A DNA stretch of 64,000 nucleotides, from assembly GCF_013375155.1 (NCBI RefSeq), contig NZ_JABXOF010000012.1:62001-126000 (forward strand). Direction: 5' to 3'. This document shows, piece after piece, positions 34,495 to 46,325 of this stretch. This DNA is from Serratia ureilytica (GTDB taxonomy: Bacteria; Pseudomonadota; Gammaproteobacteria; Enterobacterales; Enterobacteriaceae). The position numbers and the translations under genes were made by a program. Every line of letters begins with the position of its first letter. The stretch's first letter is position 1. The notes beneath the pieces are model-generated. The model saw only the letters and a program-made list of their open reading frames with translations, had not been told where the DNA came from and searched no databases.

Positions 34495-36426
34495 TCAGTG
34501 CGCGCCGCCCGCCTGCGGACGGTACTGGCGCCAGAAACCGATCAGCGTCAGGTATTTTTGTTTCACCTGCTCGATCAGGGCCGCGTCGTCGATTTCCCCC
34601 TGTAGCCAGCGGCGCGAAGGTTGGCCGAAAATGGTGCGGCCGACGGCGAAACCTTTCACCCAGCGCGCATCTGCGGCGGCGGCAAAGCCCGCCTTCAGCA
34701 CCGCCTCCGGGGAGTCGAGCCCCAGGATCAGCACGCCGCGGCAGTCGGGATCGCAGGCGTCGATCAGCGCGCCGACCCGCTGCCAGTTTTCCGCGCTCAG
34801 CGGCGGCAGTTTCCACCAGTCCGGCTGAATGCCCAACTGGTAGAAGTGTTCAATCATCTCCAGGTAATAGCGCTCGTCCTTGTCGGCGTTGCTGTCCGGC
34901 AGGATCACCTCCAGCAGCAGTTCGTGATCGGATTTGCAGCAGCCGCGGTAGACGTCGGCGATCAGCGCATCCTGTTCGCGGCGCAGTTCCGCCGCGTCGT
35001 GTGGGTGATAAAACACCAGGCACTTCACCACGTGCTCCTGCGGCCAGTCGATCAATTGCGAGCCGATATTGCCGTGCTCCAGGCGCAGCGGGCGCGAGCT
35101 GGGCAGCTCCACCGGCCGGCCGATCCACCATCCCTGGCCGGTGATCTCGTTCAGCGCCGCCTGCCCGTAGGTGGTGTCGGCCAGAATGCCGCTGTTGCCG
35201 TTGAGCCCGGCCTGCGCGGCAGCTTGTTGCGCCGCGGTGAGCAGCAAGGTCTTCAGACGCGGGATGCGTTCCTCGCCGACGCCGGCTTCGCGCGCCATGT
35301 CCGCCAGCTGCTTGCGGTGATCGAAGGCGAACACGCACAGTTCCGGCCACTGTTGCTTGCGGGTGGTGACCCGGTGCAGGTGGTTCAGGCGCGCGTCGCG
35401 GTCCGGGCGCGTGACCTGGTGTTCACGCTGCAGGTAGTCGTCCAGCTCCCGTTTGGTCGGCATGGCCGGCGCGCAGCCGTGGCGCGAGACCACCAATGCG
35501 CCGCAGGCGTTGGCGTAGCGGCAGGCCTGATCCCAACCCTCATCGTTCAGATAGCCGCGCAGCAGACCGGACATAAAGGCGTCGCCGGCCCCCAGCACGT
35601 TCAGCACCTCCACCCGCACGCCGGCGTGCAGCTTCACCTGCGCCCAGTCGTCGGCTATGTCATCTTCGAACACCGAGCAGCCCTGCGCGCCGCGCTTGCA
35701 CACCAGCGTGGCCGCGGTCGTCCGGCGCACGTTTTTCAGCGCCGTCAGCGTATCGGTGCTGCCGCCGGCGATATGAAATTCCTCTTCGGTGCCGACGATC
35801 AGATCGAATTGGTGCAGCACTTCCTGCAGCTCGCGGGTCACCTGTGCCGATTCCACAAAGCGGGTTTCGCCGTCGCCCAGCGACGTCAGCCCCCACAGCA
35901 CCGGGCGATAATCGATGTCGAGCGCGGTGCGCAAACCGTGGCGGCGCGCGTATTCCAGCGCCTTCAACACGGCGGCGCGGGTGTTCGGGTGCGACAGGTG
36001 CGTGCCGGTGATGGCCAGCGCGCGCGCGCTGGCGATGTAGGTTTCGTCGATGTCGTCCGGCGTCAGCGCCATGTCCGCGCAGTTTTCGCGGTAGAAGATC
36101 AGCGGGAAGGTTTCCTGATCCTTGATGCCGAGGATCACCAGGCCGGTTAACCGATGTTTGTCGGTGATCAGACAGCGGGTATCGGCCCCGACGCGCTGCA
36201 GCTCTTCACGCAGAAAGCGGCCCATGTGTTCATCGCCGACGCGGGCCAGCATGCCGGATTTCAACCCCTGAATGGCGGTACCGTAGGCCACGTTGCCGGA
36301 AGAGCCGCCGAGGTATTTGGCGAATGTGCCGGCGTCTTCCAGACGCGCGCCGATCTGCTGAGCATAGAAATCGACGGCGATGCGCCCGAGACAAATGACA
36401 TCAAGCTGTTTTTCTTGTGTAGCCAT
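34495..36426 (-). CDS. iolC: Fused 5-dehydro-2-deoxygluconokinase / DUF2090 aldolase-like protein IolC
   Basis: About 643 residues, twice the size of Bacillus IolC. Residues ~1–330 are a PfkB/ribokinase-family kinase: DVICLGRIAVDFYAQQIG at the start, GGSSGNVAYG, and the C-terminal anion hole/base NVLGAGDAFMSGLLRG. Residues ~350–643 are a DUF2090 domain (ELCVFAFDHRKQL onward) with a TIM-barrel aldolase-like pattern. The protein probably phosphorylates 5-dehydro-2-deoxygluconate and cleaves the product to dihydroxyacetone phosphate and malonic semialdehyde. That would explain why no separate iolJ is seen in the locus. The start at 36426 follows AAGGAAAC. It is a single-gene unit divergent from iolD. 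Confidence 0.9.
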   Translation of the reverse strand: MATQEKQLDVICLGRIAVDFYAQQIGARLEDAGTFAKYLGGSSGNVAYGTAIQGLKSGMLARVGDEHMGRFLREELQRVGADTRCLITDKHRLTGLVILGIKDQETFPLIFYRENCADMALTPDDIDETYIASARALAITGTHLSHPNTRAAVLKALEYARRHGLRTALDIDYRPVLWGLTSLGDGETRFVESAQVTRELQEVLHQFDLIVGTEEEFHIAGGSTDTLTALKNVRRTTAATLVCKRGAQGCSVFEDDIADDWAQVKLHAGVRVEVLNVLGAGDAFMSGLLRGYLNDEGWDQACRYANACGALVVSRHGCAPAMPTKRELDDYLQREHQVTRPDRDARLNHLHRVTTRKQQWPELCVFAFDHRKQLADMAREAGVGEERIPRLKTLLLTAAQQAAAQAGLNGNSGILADTTYGQAALNEITGQGWWIGRPVELPSSRPLRLEHGNIGSQLIDWPQEHVVKCLVFYHPHDAAELRREQDALIADVYRGCCKSDHELLLEVILPDSNADKDERYYLEMIEHFYQLGIQPDWWKLPPLSAENWQRVGALIDACDPDCRGVLILGLDSPEAVLKAGFAAAADARWVKGFAVGRTIFGQPSRRWLQGEIDDAALIEQVKQKYLTLIGFWRQYRPQAGGAH

Positions 36427-36972
36427 ACCCGTTTCCTTCTGTTTAAGCAAAACTCCGGCGGCGGCCCGAGCGTGGCGCCTTGCAGGAAGCATGGGAACAG
36501 TATGGGGAATGAAAATTTCAATTTCAATATGGAATGAAATTTACACCCCAAAAATGTGATGCGTTTAAAACATCGACGGAGGAGCGGAAAAAGCGGATTA
36601 AGTCGCCATGAGAGGGTGGCGGAGGGCGTGTGGCAAAGAGGCGCCGGGGCAGGATGAAAGACGGTCGCCCTGCGTGCTGATGGCATTCCCCGGCTGGTGC
36701 GCGGCGCTAAGCCGGTAAAGGCCAAACCACGAGATGAAACGGGCTTTTCATCTAATATGCGATCTTTATCGCAAAATGAAATGTTTCTTCTGTAATGTGA
36801 TTTTATGAAAAATATATTTGTTTATAATCGCTTCACGTTTCAGGTTGTCGACTTCGTGAGCAGCGGGCATCGCCTGCTCAAGATAATAGCTGCCGCCGCG
36901 TAACACAAACACGGGATTGTCGGCTCGGCGCGAGCCCTTTCCGGGGCGGCCCTCAATCTAAAGGGTGAGTAA
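36427..36972. promoter_or_regulatory. 546-bp divergent control region, iolC / iolD
   Basis: No gene is seen. Near iolC are two direct copies of GGAATGAAA (36506–36514 and 36531–36539) 25 bp apart, each followed by TTT. Near iolD is a perfect inverted repeat AGATGAAA/TTTCATCT (36732–36739 and 36746–36753, 6-base centre), then AAAATGAAATGTTTC (36773–36787). All share the ATGAAA core with the palindrome before iolR, so they are probable IolR sites. The strongly AT-rich stretch 36770–36840 likely holds the iolD promoter. Confidence 0.6.
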
Positions 36973-39977
<3,005 letters not shown>

Positions 39978-40008
39978 ACCCCGTACCCACGATTGCAGAG
40001 GAGTGACC

Positions 40009-40893
40009 ATGAAGATCGCTTTTGATGTCGACGTTATCCGGGATTTGGGCGTGACCAAAATGGTTCAGCAGGTGGCGGACTGGGGCTATAAGTACATCGA
40101 GCAGTCGCCGCACCCGCAGATCAACCCGTTTTACAAGCATCCGAAGGCCAGCCGCGAAATCATGGCGGAGTATAAAAACGCCCTGAAAGCGACCGGCGTG
40201 GAAATATCCTCATTTATCGTGGTGTATCGCTGGTCCGGGCCGGGGGAAGATCGCCGTCAGGCGGCGGTCAAAAACTGGCGACGGATGATCGAAATCGCGG
40301 TGGAGATGGGCGTGCAGGTGATCAACACCGAGTTGGCCGGTAACCCCAACGAGCCGGAGATCTGCGAGGAGCTGTGGTATCGCTCGATGGAGGAGCTGCT
40401 GCCGATCGTCGAGCGTGAGGGCATCCGTATGGAGATCCAGTCGCATCCGTGGGACTTCTGTGAGCTGAGCAACGAAACCGCCGATCTGGTGAAATCGCTG
40501 CGCAGCGACCACGTCAAATACCTCTACAGCGTGCCGCACACCTTCTACTACGACAAGGGGCAGGGCGACGTGGCCGGCATGCTGAAGTACGCCGGGGACG
40601 ATCTTTCCCACGTGCTGATCGCCGACACCATGAACCACACCAAGCACTGCCGCTATATCGTCAACCCGCCGGGCGTTGACGCCGCGGTGCACCAGCACGT
40701 CGGCATCGGCGAAGGCGAGGTGAATTTCGACGCCCTGTTCCAGACGCTGCGCGACATGGAATTCGCCAACCGCAGCTTCAAGGTCGGCGGCGAATCGATC
40801 ATCTGCACCTCGCTGTTCGGCTATCCGGAAAAGATGCCGAGCCAGGCGGTGGCGACCAGAGAGCGCATCGAAAGAGAGCTGTTGGGCAACTAA
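40009..40893 (+). CDS. IolH-like sugar phosphate isomerase/epimerase
   Basis: 294-residue TIM-barrel protein of the xylose isomerase-like superfamily ([18 protein letters not shown], then [39 protein letters not shown]). Metal-ligand Glu, His and Asp residues of the family are in place. Proteins of this kind in iol operons are usually labelled IolH; the reaction is not established. ATG 40009 with GAGGAG upstream is preferred to the GTG at 40003. It lies between iolG and iolE in one operon. Confidence 0.78.
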   Translation: MKIAFDVDVIRDLGVTKMVQQVADWGYKYIEQSPHPQINPFYKHPKASREIMAEYKNALKATGVEISSFIVVYRWSGPGEDRRQAAVKNWRRMIEIAVEMGVQVINTELAGNPNEPEICEELWYRSMEELLPIVEREGIRMEIQSHPWDFCELSNETADLVKSLRSDHVKYLYSVPHTFYYDKGQGDVAGMLKYAGDDLSHVLIADTMNHTKHCRYIVNPPGVDAAVHQHVGIGEGEVNFDALFQTLRDMEFANRSFKVGGESIICTSLFGYPEKMPSQAVATRERIERELLGN

Positions 40894-40952
40894 TCTTATT
40901 CGGCTCGCCGGCGGCGTTTGCACCGGCGGCCCTCCAAGGACCGAGGCAGACC

Positions 40953-41849
40953 ATGAATAAAGACAACGTGAAATTGGCCATTGCGCCGATCGGCTGGACC
41001 AACGACGACATGCCCGATCTGGGCAAGGAAAATACCTTTCAGCAGTGCGTCAGCGAAATGGCGCTGGCCGGCTTCACCGGCAGCGAAGTGGGCAGCAAAT
41101 ACCCGCGCGATCCGGCGGTGCTGAAGCCGATGCTGGATATTCGCGGCATCCAGATCTGCAACGCCTGGTTCAGCACCTTTTTCGCCGATGGTCAGAAAGA
41201 CAAAACCATCGATGAATTTATCAACCACATGAATTTCCTGCATGCCATGGGCGCCAGGGTGATCGGCTGTTCTGAACAGAGCAAGAGCATTCAGGGCACC
41301 ACCAAAGGCGTGTTCGAAGAGAAGCCGTACTTCAGCGATGAAGAGTGGCGGCGGGTGGCCGACGGTTACAACGAGCTGGCGAAGATCGCCGCCGGCAAAG
41401 GCATGCAGGTGTGTCTGCATCACCACATGGGCACCGGCATTCAGACCACCGCCGAAATCGATCGCTACATGAGTATGGTCAACGACGACGTCTACCTGCT
41501 GTTCGATACCGGCCACGCCTACTATTCGGAAGGCAGCCAGCAGGCGATGATGGCGATCCTGGAGAAGTATCTGCCGCGCATCAACCACGTCCATCTGAAG
41601 GACGTGCGCGATGAGGTGGTGGCGGAAGTGAAGGCCAACAAGCTGAGCTTCCTCGACGGCGTGAAGAAGGGCACCTTTACCGTGCCAGGTGATGGCGTGA
41701 TCGACTTCAGGCCGGTGTTCAAGCTGCTGGACGAGCGCGGTTACAAGGGATGGATGGTGGTGGAAGCCGAGCAGGATCCGGCGCTGGCCAACCCGTTCGA
41801 GTATGCGGTGAAAGCGCGCCGCTATATTCGGGAAACCGCCGGCATTTAA
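40953..41849 (+). CDS. iolE: Myo-inosose-2 dehydratase IolE
   Basis: 298-residue metal-dependent barrel enzyme dehydrating scyllo-inosose to the trihydroxycyclohexanedione used by IolD. The N-terminus [41 protein letters not shown] is diagnostic for IolE. Further motifs are [25 protein letters not shown] and [10 protein letters not shown]. It is the last gene of the operon, followed by a strong terminator. With iolA, B, C, D and G it completes the route from inositol to acetyl-CoA and DHAP. Confidence 0.93.
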   Translation: MNKDNVKLAIAPIGWTNDDMPDLGKENTFQQCVSEMALAGFTGSEVGSKYPRDPAVLKPMLDIRGIQICNAWFSTFFADGQKDKTIDEFINHMNFLHAMGARVIGCSEQSKSIQGTTKGVFEEKPYFSDEEWRRVADGYNELAKIAAGKGMQVCLHHHMGTGIQTTAEIDRYMSMVNDDVYLLFDTGHAYYSEGSQQAMMAILEKYLPRINHVHLKDVRDEVVAEVKANKLSFLDGVKKGTFTVPGDGVIDFRPVFKLLDERGYKGWMVVEAEQDPALANPFEYAVKARRYIRETAGI

Positions 41850-41873
41850 GCGGTAAGGGGCAATAAAACTCGA

Positions 41874-41897
41874 GGGGCGCCGCCAGCGCCCCTTTTT
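41874..41897 (+). terminator. Rho-independent terminator of iolDGHE
   Basis: GGGGCGC (41874–41880), loop CGCCA, GCGCCCC (41886–41892), then five T. It lies 25 bases after the iolE stop, between convergent genes. Confidence 0.87.
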
Positions 41898-41909
41898 GAT
41901 GGCGGCGCG

Positions 41910-43091
41910 TTAGCCGCCGAGCGTTCGCCAGGTGGCAACCTGGCTGCCCGGCCACGGCGTGGCGGCGTATACGCCCCGGGCGATCGCCCGGGCCAGGGTG
42001 TCCGCCGCCAGTGCGCCGATCTGCAGCACCGCCAGTTCGCGGCTGCCCTGTACCTCGCGCAGCCCGGTGGACAGGGCGAACACCACGTCGCCGTCAAACG
42101 GGCTGTGCAGCGGGCGAATAGCGCGCGCCATGCCGTCTTGCGCCATGATGGCCACCCGTTTCAACTCCACGCGCGTCAGCGCCAGATCGGTGGCGATGCA
42201 GGCCAGAGTGGTGTTCTTTCTGCCGCCCTGCGGCTCTTGCACCATCCAGTCTTCGCCCTGAGCGCGCAGTTGCGCCAGCGCCGCCGCGCCGCCGTTGCCG
42301 AATTCACCGTCAATTTCATAGGGCGTCGCCCAGAAGGCGCGGGTGCCGGGCGCTACCACCGCACCCAGGCTGTTGACCGCCACCAGCGCGCCGACGGTAG
42401 CGCCGTTGGCGGCGACGATAGACGCCGAACCGAGGCCGCCTTTCAGCTTGCCCATGCCGGTCATGGCGCCGTAGCCGGCGCCGACGGTGCCCAGCGGAAA
42501 GTCCAATCCAGCCTTGCCGACCGCGTCGATACCCAACTGGCGATATGGCGGCGTGAGCTGCCAGTTTTTGTCACCGCCGTTGGCCAGATCGTACAGGCAG
42601 GCGGTGGGCACGATCGGGGAGACCGGCACGCCGGGCGCTGGGCGCAGCGCGTAGCCTCGGCCCTGTTGCCCCAGCCAGGCCGCGACGCCGTCCGCCGCCG
42701 CCAGGCCGTAAACTGAACCGCCGCTGAACGTCAGCGCATCGATGGTTTGCACCAGATTGTCTTCGCCCAAGGCGTCGGTTTCCCGGGTGGCGGGGCCGCC
42801 GCCGCGCACGTCCACGGCGGCCATCGCCGGGCTGTCCGGCAGGATCACCGTCGCGCCGGTGCGCACCCGGCTGTCTTGCGCCACGCCGACCTTCAGGCCC
42901 GGCACATCGGTAATCAGGTTGCGGGCGCCAGGGCGCCCGGTGGCGGAAGTTGGCATAGCGGCACCTAATGGGGTGAGGGGAGAGAACATGCCGGCGGCGG
43001 CCGTCAAGCCGGCCAGCGCTTGTAAAAAGGTTCGGCGGTTGATGTTAAGGGGCCGGCGCAGCGGCCCCTGCGGGGGGATGAGATCACGCAT
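41910..43091 (-). CDS. P1-family (DmpA/S58) peptidase with Tat signal
   Basis: About 393-residue N-terminal-nucleophile hydrolase of family S58, which self-cleaves into two chains. The cleavage/nucleophile region MTGMGKLKGGLGSASIVA lies near residue 220 and matches the DmpA/BapA pattern, with Ser as nucleophile. The N-terminus NINRRTFLQALAGLTAAAG is a twin-arginine signal, so a periplasmic location is predicted; DmpA-like aminopeptidases cleave N-terminal or beta-amino acids. The start at 43091 is favoured because it places the RR motif near the N-terminus. The start overlaps the end of the acetyltransferase gene by 8 bases, so the two are cotranscribed. Confidence 0.85.
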   Translation of the reverse strand: MRDLIPPQGPLRRPLNINRRTFLQALAGLTAAAGMFSPLTPLGAAMPTSATGRPGARNLITDVPGLKVGVAQDSRVRTGATVILPDSPAMAAVDVRGGGPATRETDALGEDNLVQTIDALTFSGGSVYGLAAADGVAAWLGQQGRGYALRPAPGVPVSPIVPTACLYDLANGGDKNWQLTPPYRQLGIDAVGKAGLDFPLGTVGAGYGAMTGMGKLKGGLGSASIVAANGATVGALVAVNSLGAVVAPGTRAFWATPYEIDGEFGNGGAAALAQLRAQGEDWMVQEPQGGRKNTTLACIATDLALTRVELKRVAIMAQDGMARAIRPLHSPFDGDVVFALSTGLREVQGSRELAVLQIGALAADTLARAIARGVYAATPWPGSQVATWRTLGG

Positions 43092-43611
43092 CTGCGCGTG
43101 GCTGCCCGGAGCGCAGACGCGCCATATGGTAGGCATCGACCAGCACGCCGTCGCGCATGGCATAGGCGCGGCTGGTGCCCTCTATCTCAAAGCCGAATTT
43201 GCGGTACAGCGCGATGGCCGCCGGGTTATCGGTGAACACCGTCAGTTCGATGCGCTCGATGGCCGCCCAGTTGTCGCACAGGTCGAGCATCGCCTGCATC
43301 AGGCGGCTGCCGACGCCTTTACCGTGGTAGCGCGGATCGACGCCGATGCCGAAGGTGGCGACGTGGCGGCGGCGAACGCGCTGATTCAGCATCACAACCA
43401 ACTGGCCGGCAAGCTGCCCGTCGATGATGGCGGCCAGGTTATGCGTGCCCGGTTCGGGATTGGCGAGGCGTTTCTGCCAGGACTCGACGGACGGTAGCGG
43501 GAGCTGCAGCGTATCGCGGTAGACGGGCGTCTGAGAATAAAGATGATGCAGGGCCTGCGCATCCGTTGTTTCCACGTGGCGTATCACGATCTCGCTCATC
43601 TTGCTGCTCAT
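43084..43611 (-). CDS. aaaT: GNAT N-acetyltransferase (YhhY/AaaT-like)
   Basis: 175-residue acetyl-CoA-dependent acetyltransferase. MSEIVIRHVETTDAQALHHLYSQ and the body DNWAAIERIELTVFTDNPAAIALYRKFGFEIEGTSRAYAMRDGVLVDAYHMARL align closely by eye with E. coli YhhY, which acetylates some amino acids. The acetyl-CoA loop is DPRYHGKGVGSRLM. The ATG at 43611 has AGGAG at 7 bases; the ATG at 43599 corresponds to the E. coli start. As in E. coli it is the neighbour of ryhB, on the opposite strand. Confidence 0.87.
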   Translation of the reverse strand: MSSKMSEIVIRHVETTDAQALHHLYSQTPVYRDTLQLPLPSVESWQKRLANPEPGTHNLAAIIDGQLAGQLVVMLNQRVRRRHVATFGIGVDPRYHGKGVGSRLMQAMLDLCDNWAAIERIELTVFTDNPAAIALYRKFGFEIEGTSRAYAMRDGVLVDAYHMARLRSGQPRADA

Positions 43612-43720
43612 CTCGCTGCTCCTGTCGCTTACCGGTTGAATAACCTCTGAATTTATCCGTTTACTGCCTTGAGTCAATATTATTTAAACGGGTCAAAAAA
43701 AACGCTTTACAGGTGCGAAT

Positions 43721-43738
43721 GATAATGATTATTATTGC
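43721..43738. promoter_or_regulatory. Fur box at the ryhB promoter
   Basis: GATAATGATTATTATTGC: two good NATWAT hexamers (GATAAT, GATTAT) and a third weaker one. It overlaps the presumed ryhB -10 region and start, so iron-loaded Fur would block transcription, as in E. coli. Confidence 0.8.
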
Positions 43739-43849
43739 GATGCGTTCCGGGGAGGGCATCAACCCTTGATACTCTCGCTGCGAAGGCACGACATTGCTCA
43801 CATTGCTTCCAGTGTTTACTTAGCCAGCTCGGGTGCTGGCTTTTTTTTT
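43737..43849 (+). ncRNA. ryhB: RyhB small regulatory RNA
   Basis: The central stretch GCACGACATTGCTCACATTG and the 3' half with TTACTTAGCCAGC match E. coli RyhB almost exactly. The RNA ends in the terminator AGCCAGC (43822–43828), loop TCGGGT, GCTGGCT (43835–43841) and nine T. RyhB pairs through Hfq with mRNAs of non-essential iron proteins and triggers their decay when iron is scarce. The 5' third differs from E. coli, and the RNA looks about 20 bases longer (near 110). The start near 43737–43739 is placed by the Fur box/promoter. The context yhhY–ryhB–yhhW is conserved. Confidence 0.93.
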
Positions 43850-44000
43850 GCCATTTTTCAGCCGTTCCCGCTTTCAACAAATCCGCTGCCCATCCGCCGT
43901 TTCATTTCATCGAAATTTTTGAACAGAGGCATGAGTTTTTTACGCTTTCTTATTCTGCTGGCAGGACTAGACTGTAAAAAAACATTGAGGAGAGTTGAAT

Positions 44001-44696
44001 ATGATTTATGTACGTAAAGCGGAAGACCGCGGCCACGCCAATCATGGCTGGCTGGATAGCTGGCACACCTTCTCATTTGCCGATTACTACGATCCGAACT
44101 TTATGGGGTTCTCGGCGCTGCGGGTGATCAACGAAGATGTGATCGACGCAGGGCAGGGGTTCGGTACTCACCCGCATAAAGACATGGAAATCCTGACCTA
44201 CGTGCTGAGCGGCACGGTGGAACACCAGGACAGCATGGGCAACAAAGAGCAGATCCAGGCCGGCGAATTCCAGATCATGAGTGCGGGCACCGGCGTGCGT
44301 CACTCCGAGTACAACGCCAATCAGGATCGTCCGTTGCACCTGTACCAGATTTGGATCATCCCGGATCAGGTCGGGCTGGAGCCGCGCTACGAACAGCGCA
44401 TGTTCGACGCGCCGCAGGGCCGTCAGCTGGTGCTGTCGCCGGATGCGCGTGACGGCTCGCTGAAGGTGTTCCAGGACATGACGCTGTCGCGTTGGGCGCT
44501 GAATAAAGGTGAGCAGGCGGAATACGCGATCGACGCCGGCCGCCGCATTTGGATCCAGGTGGTGCGCGGCAAGGTCTCGGTCAATGGCCAGGCCGCCGGC
44601 ATCAGCGACGCGTTTGCGGTGTGGGATGAATCGGCGCTGACGATTCAGGCCGACGAAGAGAGCGAAATCCTGCTGTTCGATCTGCCGCCGGTGTGA
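44001..44696 (+). CDS. yhhW: Pirin-family protein YhhW
   Basis: 231-residue bicupin. The N-terminal cupin carries the metal ligands in GFGTHPHKDMEILTYVLSGTVEHQDSMG (two His and a further His), followed by AGTGVRHSEYN. The E. coli homologue YhhW is a cytoplasmic pirin with quercetin 2,3-dioxygenase activity in vitro; its natural substrate is unknown. GAGGAGAG lies just before the ATG at 44001; a TTG six bases earlier is rejected. It is a single gene between ryhB and gntR, as in E. coli. Confidence 0.92.
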   Translation: MIYVRKAEDRGHANHGWLDSWHTFSFADYYDPNFMGFSALRVINEDVIDAGQGFGTHPHKDMEILTYVLSGTVEHQDSMGNKEQIQAGEFQIMSAGTGVRHSEYNANQDRPLHLYQIWIIPDQVGLEPRYEQRMFDAPQGRQLVLSPDARDGSLKVFQDMTLSRWALNKGEQAEYAIDAGRRIWIQVVRGKVSVNGQAAGISDAFAVWDESALTIQADEESEILLFDLPPV

Positions 44697-44710
44697 TTAA
44701 GCGGTAAATA

Positions 44711-44900
44711 TCAAGGGCTCACGGTGTGAGCCCTTGAAGTGAGTGATTCGCCTGCCGACGTTGCCTGACTTAATGCCGGCAAAACATATAAAAACAAGGA
44801 AAATCAATTTATTGATTTTCGGCTGCTCGTCACAAAGGGGGAGAAACCACGCTTTTTCCCCTTTGTCTGCGTATGAAGGGCTCACGGTGTGAGCCCTTTT
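44711..44900. repeat. Two identical 23-bp hairpins flanking a third, between yhhW and gntR
   Basis: AAGGGCTCAC-GGT-GTGAGCCCTT occurs twice, at 44713–44735 (stem extended to 12 bp, 44711–44737) and at 44876–44898, where it is followed by TTTT. Between them is another stem, ACAAAGGGG (44832–44840) with CCCCTTTGT (44858–44866). The first and last can act as terminators. The exact duplication suggests either a repeated terminator for yhhW or a small dispersed palindromic repeat element with hairpin ends. Confidence 0.65.
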
Positions 44901-44989
44901 TGCGTTGGCCGTCGCATAACCGACAATATCGGCGCGCCGTTTTTTTTGCTAAAATGACTGCCCATTCACGGTTAGTCAGTTCATTGATA

Positions 44990-45985
44990 ATGAAGAAAAA
45001 ACGGCCGGTACTCCAGGATGTGGCGGACAAGGTGGGCGTGACCAAGATGACGGTGAGCCGTTATCTGCGCAATCCCGACCAGGTTTCCGCCGCCCTGCAG
45101 CAAAAAATCGCCGTCGCGCTGGATGAGCTGGGCTACATCCCCAACCGCGCGCCGGACATTCTCTCCAACGCCACCAGCCGGGCGATTGGCGTGCTGTTGC
45201 CGTCGCTGACCAACCAGGTGTTCGCCGAAGTGCTGCGCGGCATCGAAAGCGTGACCGACGCGCACAACTACCAGACCATGCTGGCGCACTACGGCTATCT
45301 GCCGGAGCGTGAAGAAGAGCGTCTGACCTCGCTGCTGTCTTACAATATCGACGGTTTGATCCTGTCCGAGCGACACCACACGCCGCGCACCCTGAAGATG
45401 ATCGAGGTGGCGGGCATTCCGGTGGTAGAGCTGATGGACTGCGTCTCGCCGTGCATCGATCTGGCGGTGGGCTTCAACAACTTCGAGGCGGCGCGCCAGA
45501 TGACGCAGCAAATCATCGCGCACGGCCACCGTCACGTGGTCTACTTCGGCGCCCGTCAGGATGAACGTACTATCATCAAACAACAGGGGTATGAGCAGGC
45601 GATGCGTGAATCCGGCCTGGAGCCGTACAGCATCATGACCGCGCGGTCTTCCTCCTATTCCGCCGGCGGCGAGCTGCTGCGCCAGGCGCAGCGCGATTAT
45701 CCGCAGATCGACAGTATCTTCTGCACCAACGATGACCTGGCGATCGGCGCGGCCTTCGAGTGCCAGCGACAGGGGCTGTCGATCCCGCAGGACATGGCGA
45801 TCGCCGGTTTCCACGGCCATGACATCGGTCAGGTGATGGTGCCGAAGCTGGCCAGCGTGCTGACCCCGCGCGAGCGCATGGGGCAGATCGGCGCCGAGCG
45901 CCTGCTGGCCCGGCTGCGCGGCGAAACGGTGTGCCCGCGCATGGTGGACGTCGGTTTCACCGTGATCCCAGGCGGCAGCATCTGA
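44990..45985 (+). CDS. gntR: Gluconate operon repressor GntR (LacI family)
   Basis: 331 residues, nearly colinear with E. coli GntR (KKKRPVLQDVADKVGVTKMTVSRYLRNPDQVS as LacI-type helix-turn-helix and hinge, then the periplasmic-binding-like sensor domain). It represses gluconate uptake and phosphorylation genes and is released by gluconate. The start at 44990 is that of the E. coli protein; the frame is open upstream through the hairpin repeat. It precedes gntT and gntK on the same strand; the 340-bp gap carries a GntR operator. Confidence 0.95.
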   Translation: MKKKRPVLQDVADKVGVTKMTVSRYLRNPDQVSAALQQKIAVALDELGYIPNRAPDILSNATSRAIGVLLPSLTNQVFAEVLRGIESVTDAHNYQTMLAHYGYLPEREEERLTSLLSYNIDGLILSERHHTPRTLKMIEVAGIPVVELMDCVSPCIDLAVGFNNFEAARQMTQQIIAHGHRHVVYFGARQDERTIIKQQGYEQAMRESGLEPYSIMTARSSSYSAGGELLRQAQRDYPQIDSIFCTNDDLAIGAAFECQRQGLSIPQDMAIAGFHGHDIGQVMVPKLASVLTPRERMGQIGAERLLARLRGETVCPRMVDVGFTVIPGGSI

Positions 45986-46142
45986 GCCATTTTAACGTTC
46001 TGTTTTAACACCCTTTCTTTTTGCAGCGCGTCCTGAGGCGCGCTGGTTATCCCGCCTGTAAGCCCGCCGCTCGTTGCCGACATAAGTTTGATCTCTGTCC
46101 CAGAACGCGAATTTTAGCCGCTTACCCGGTTCCGAGGCTTAT

Positions 46143-46174
46143 GTTGTTACCGGTATCATGATACCGGTAACAAC
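46143..46174. promoter_or_regulatory. Perfect 32-bp palindrome, GntR operator of gntT
   Basis: The left half GTTGTTACCGGTATCA is followed without a spacer by its exact complement (centre between 46158 and 46159). It contains two back-to-back TGTTACCGGTA-type GntR recognition sequences. A related TTACCCGGT lies 15–25 bases upstream (46121–46130). The position, ~150 bp before the gntT ATG, fits the promoter. Function by established GntR operator similarity; not tested here. Confidence 0.8.
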
Positions 46175-46325
46175 GAGTGGGCGGTCATCTTGCTGCAAGA
46201 CTGAACCTCTGAATCAACAACACCTACAGCTCTTCTTAAACACCGGGAAAGAGCCTAAAAATAAAACAACCGCACGCTTTACGCCTATCGTAAAGAGAGT
46301 CGCGATAAAAGGTTGGAGAAAAACT

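Noticed and set aside
43735-44017. Two short plus-strand open frames over the ryhB locus
   Set aside because: They coincide with the RyhB RNA and its terminator; no convincing start site or family.
44697-45045. Two short minus-strand frames sharing a KGSHREP peptide
   Set aside because: The shared peptide is only the translation of the duplicated hairpin repeat, not a protein motif.
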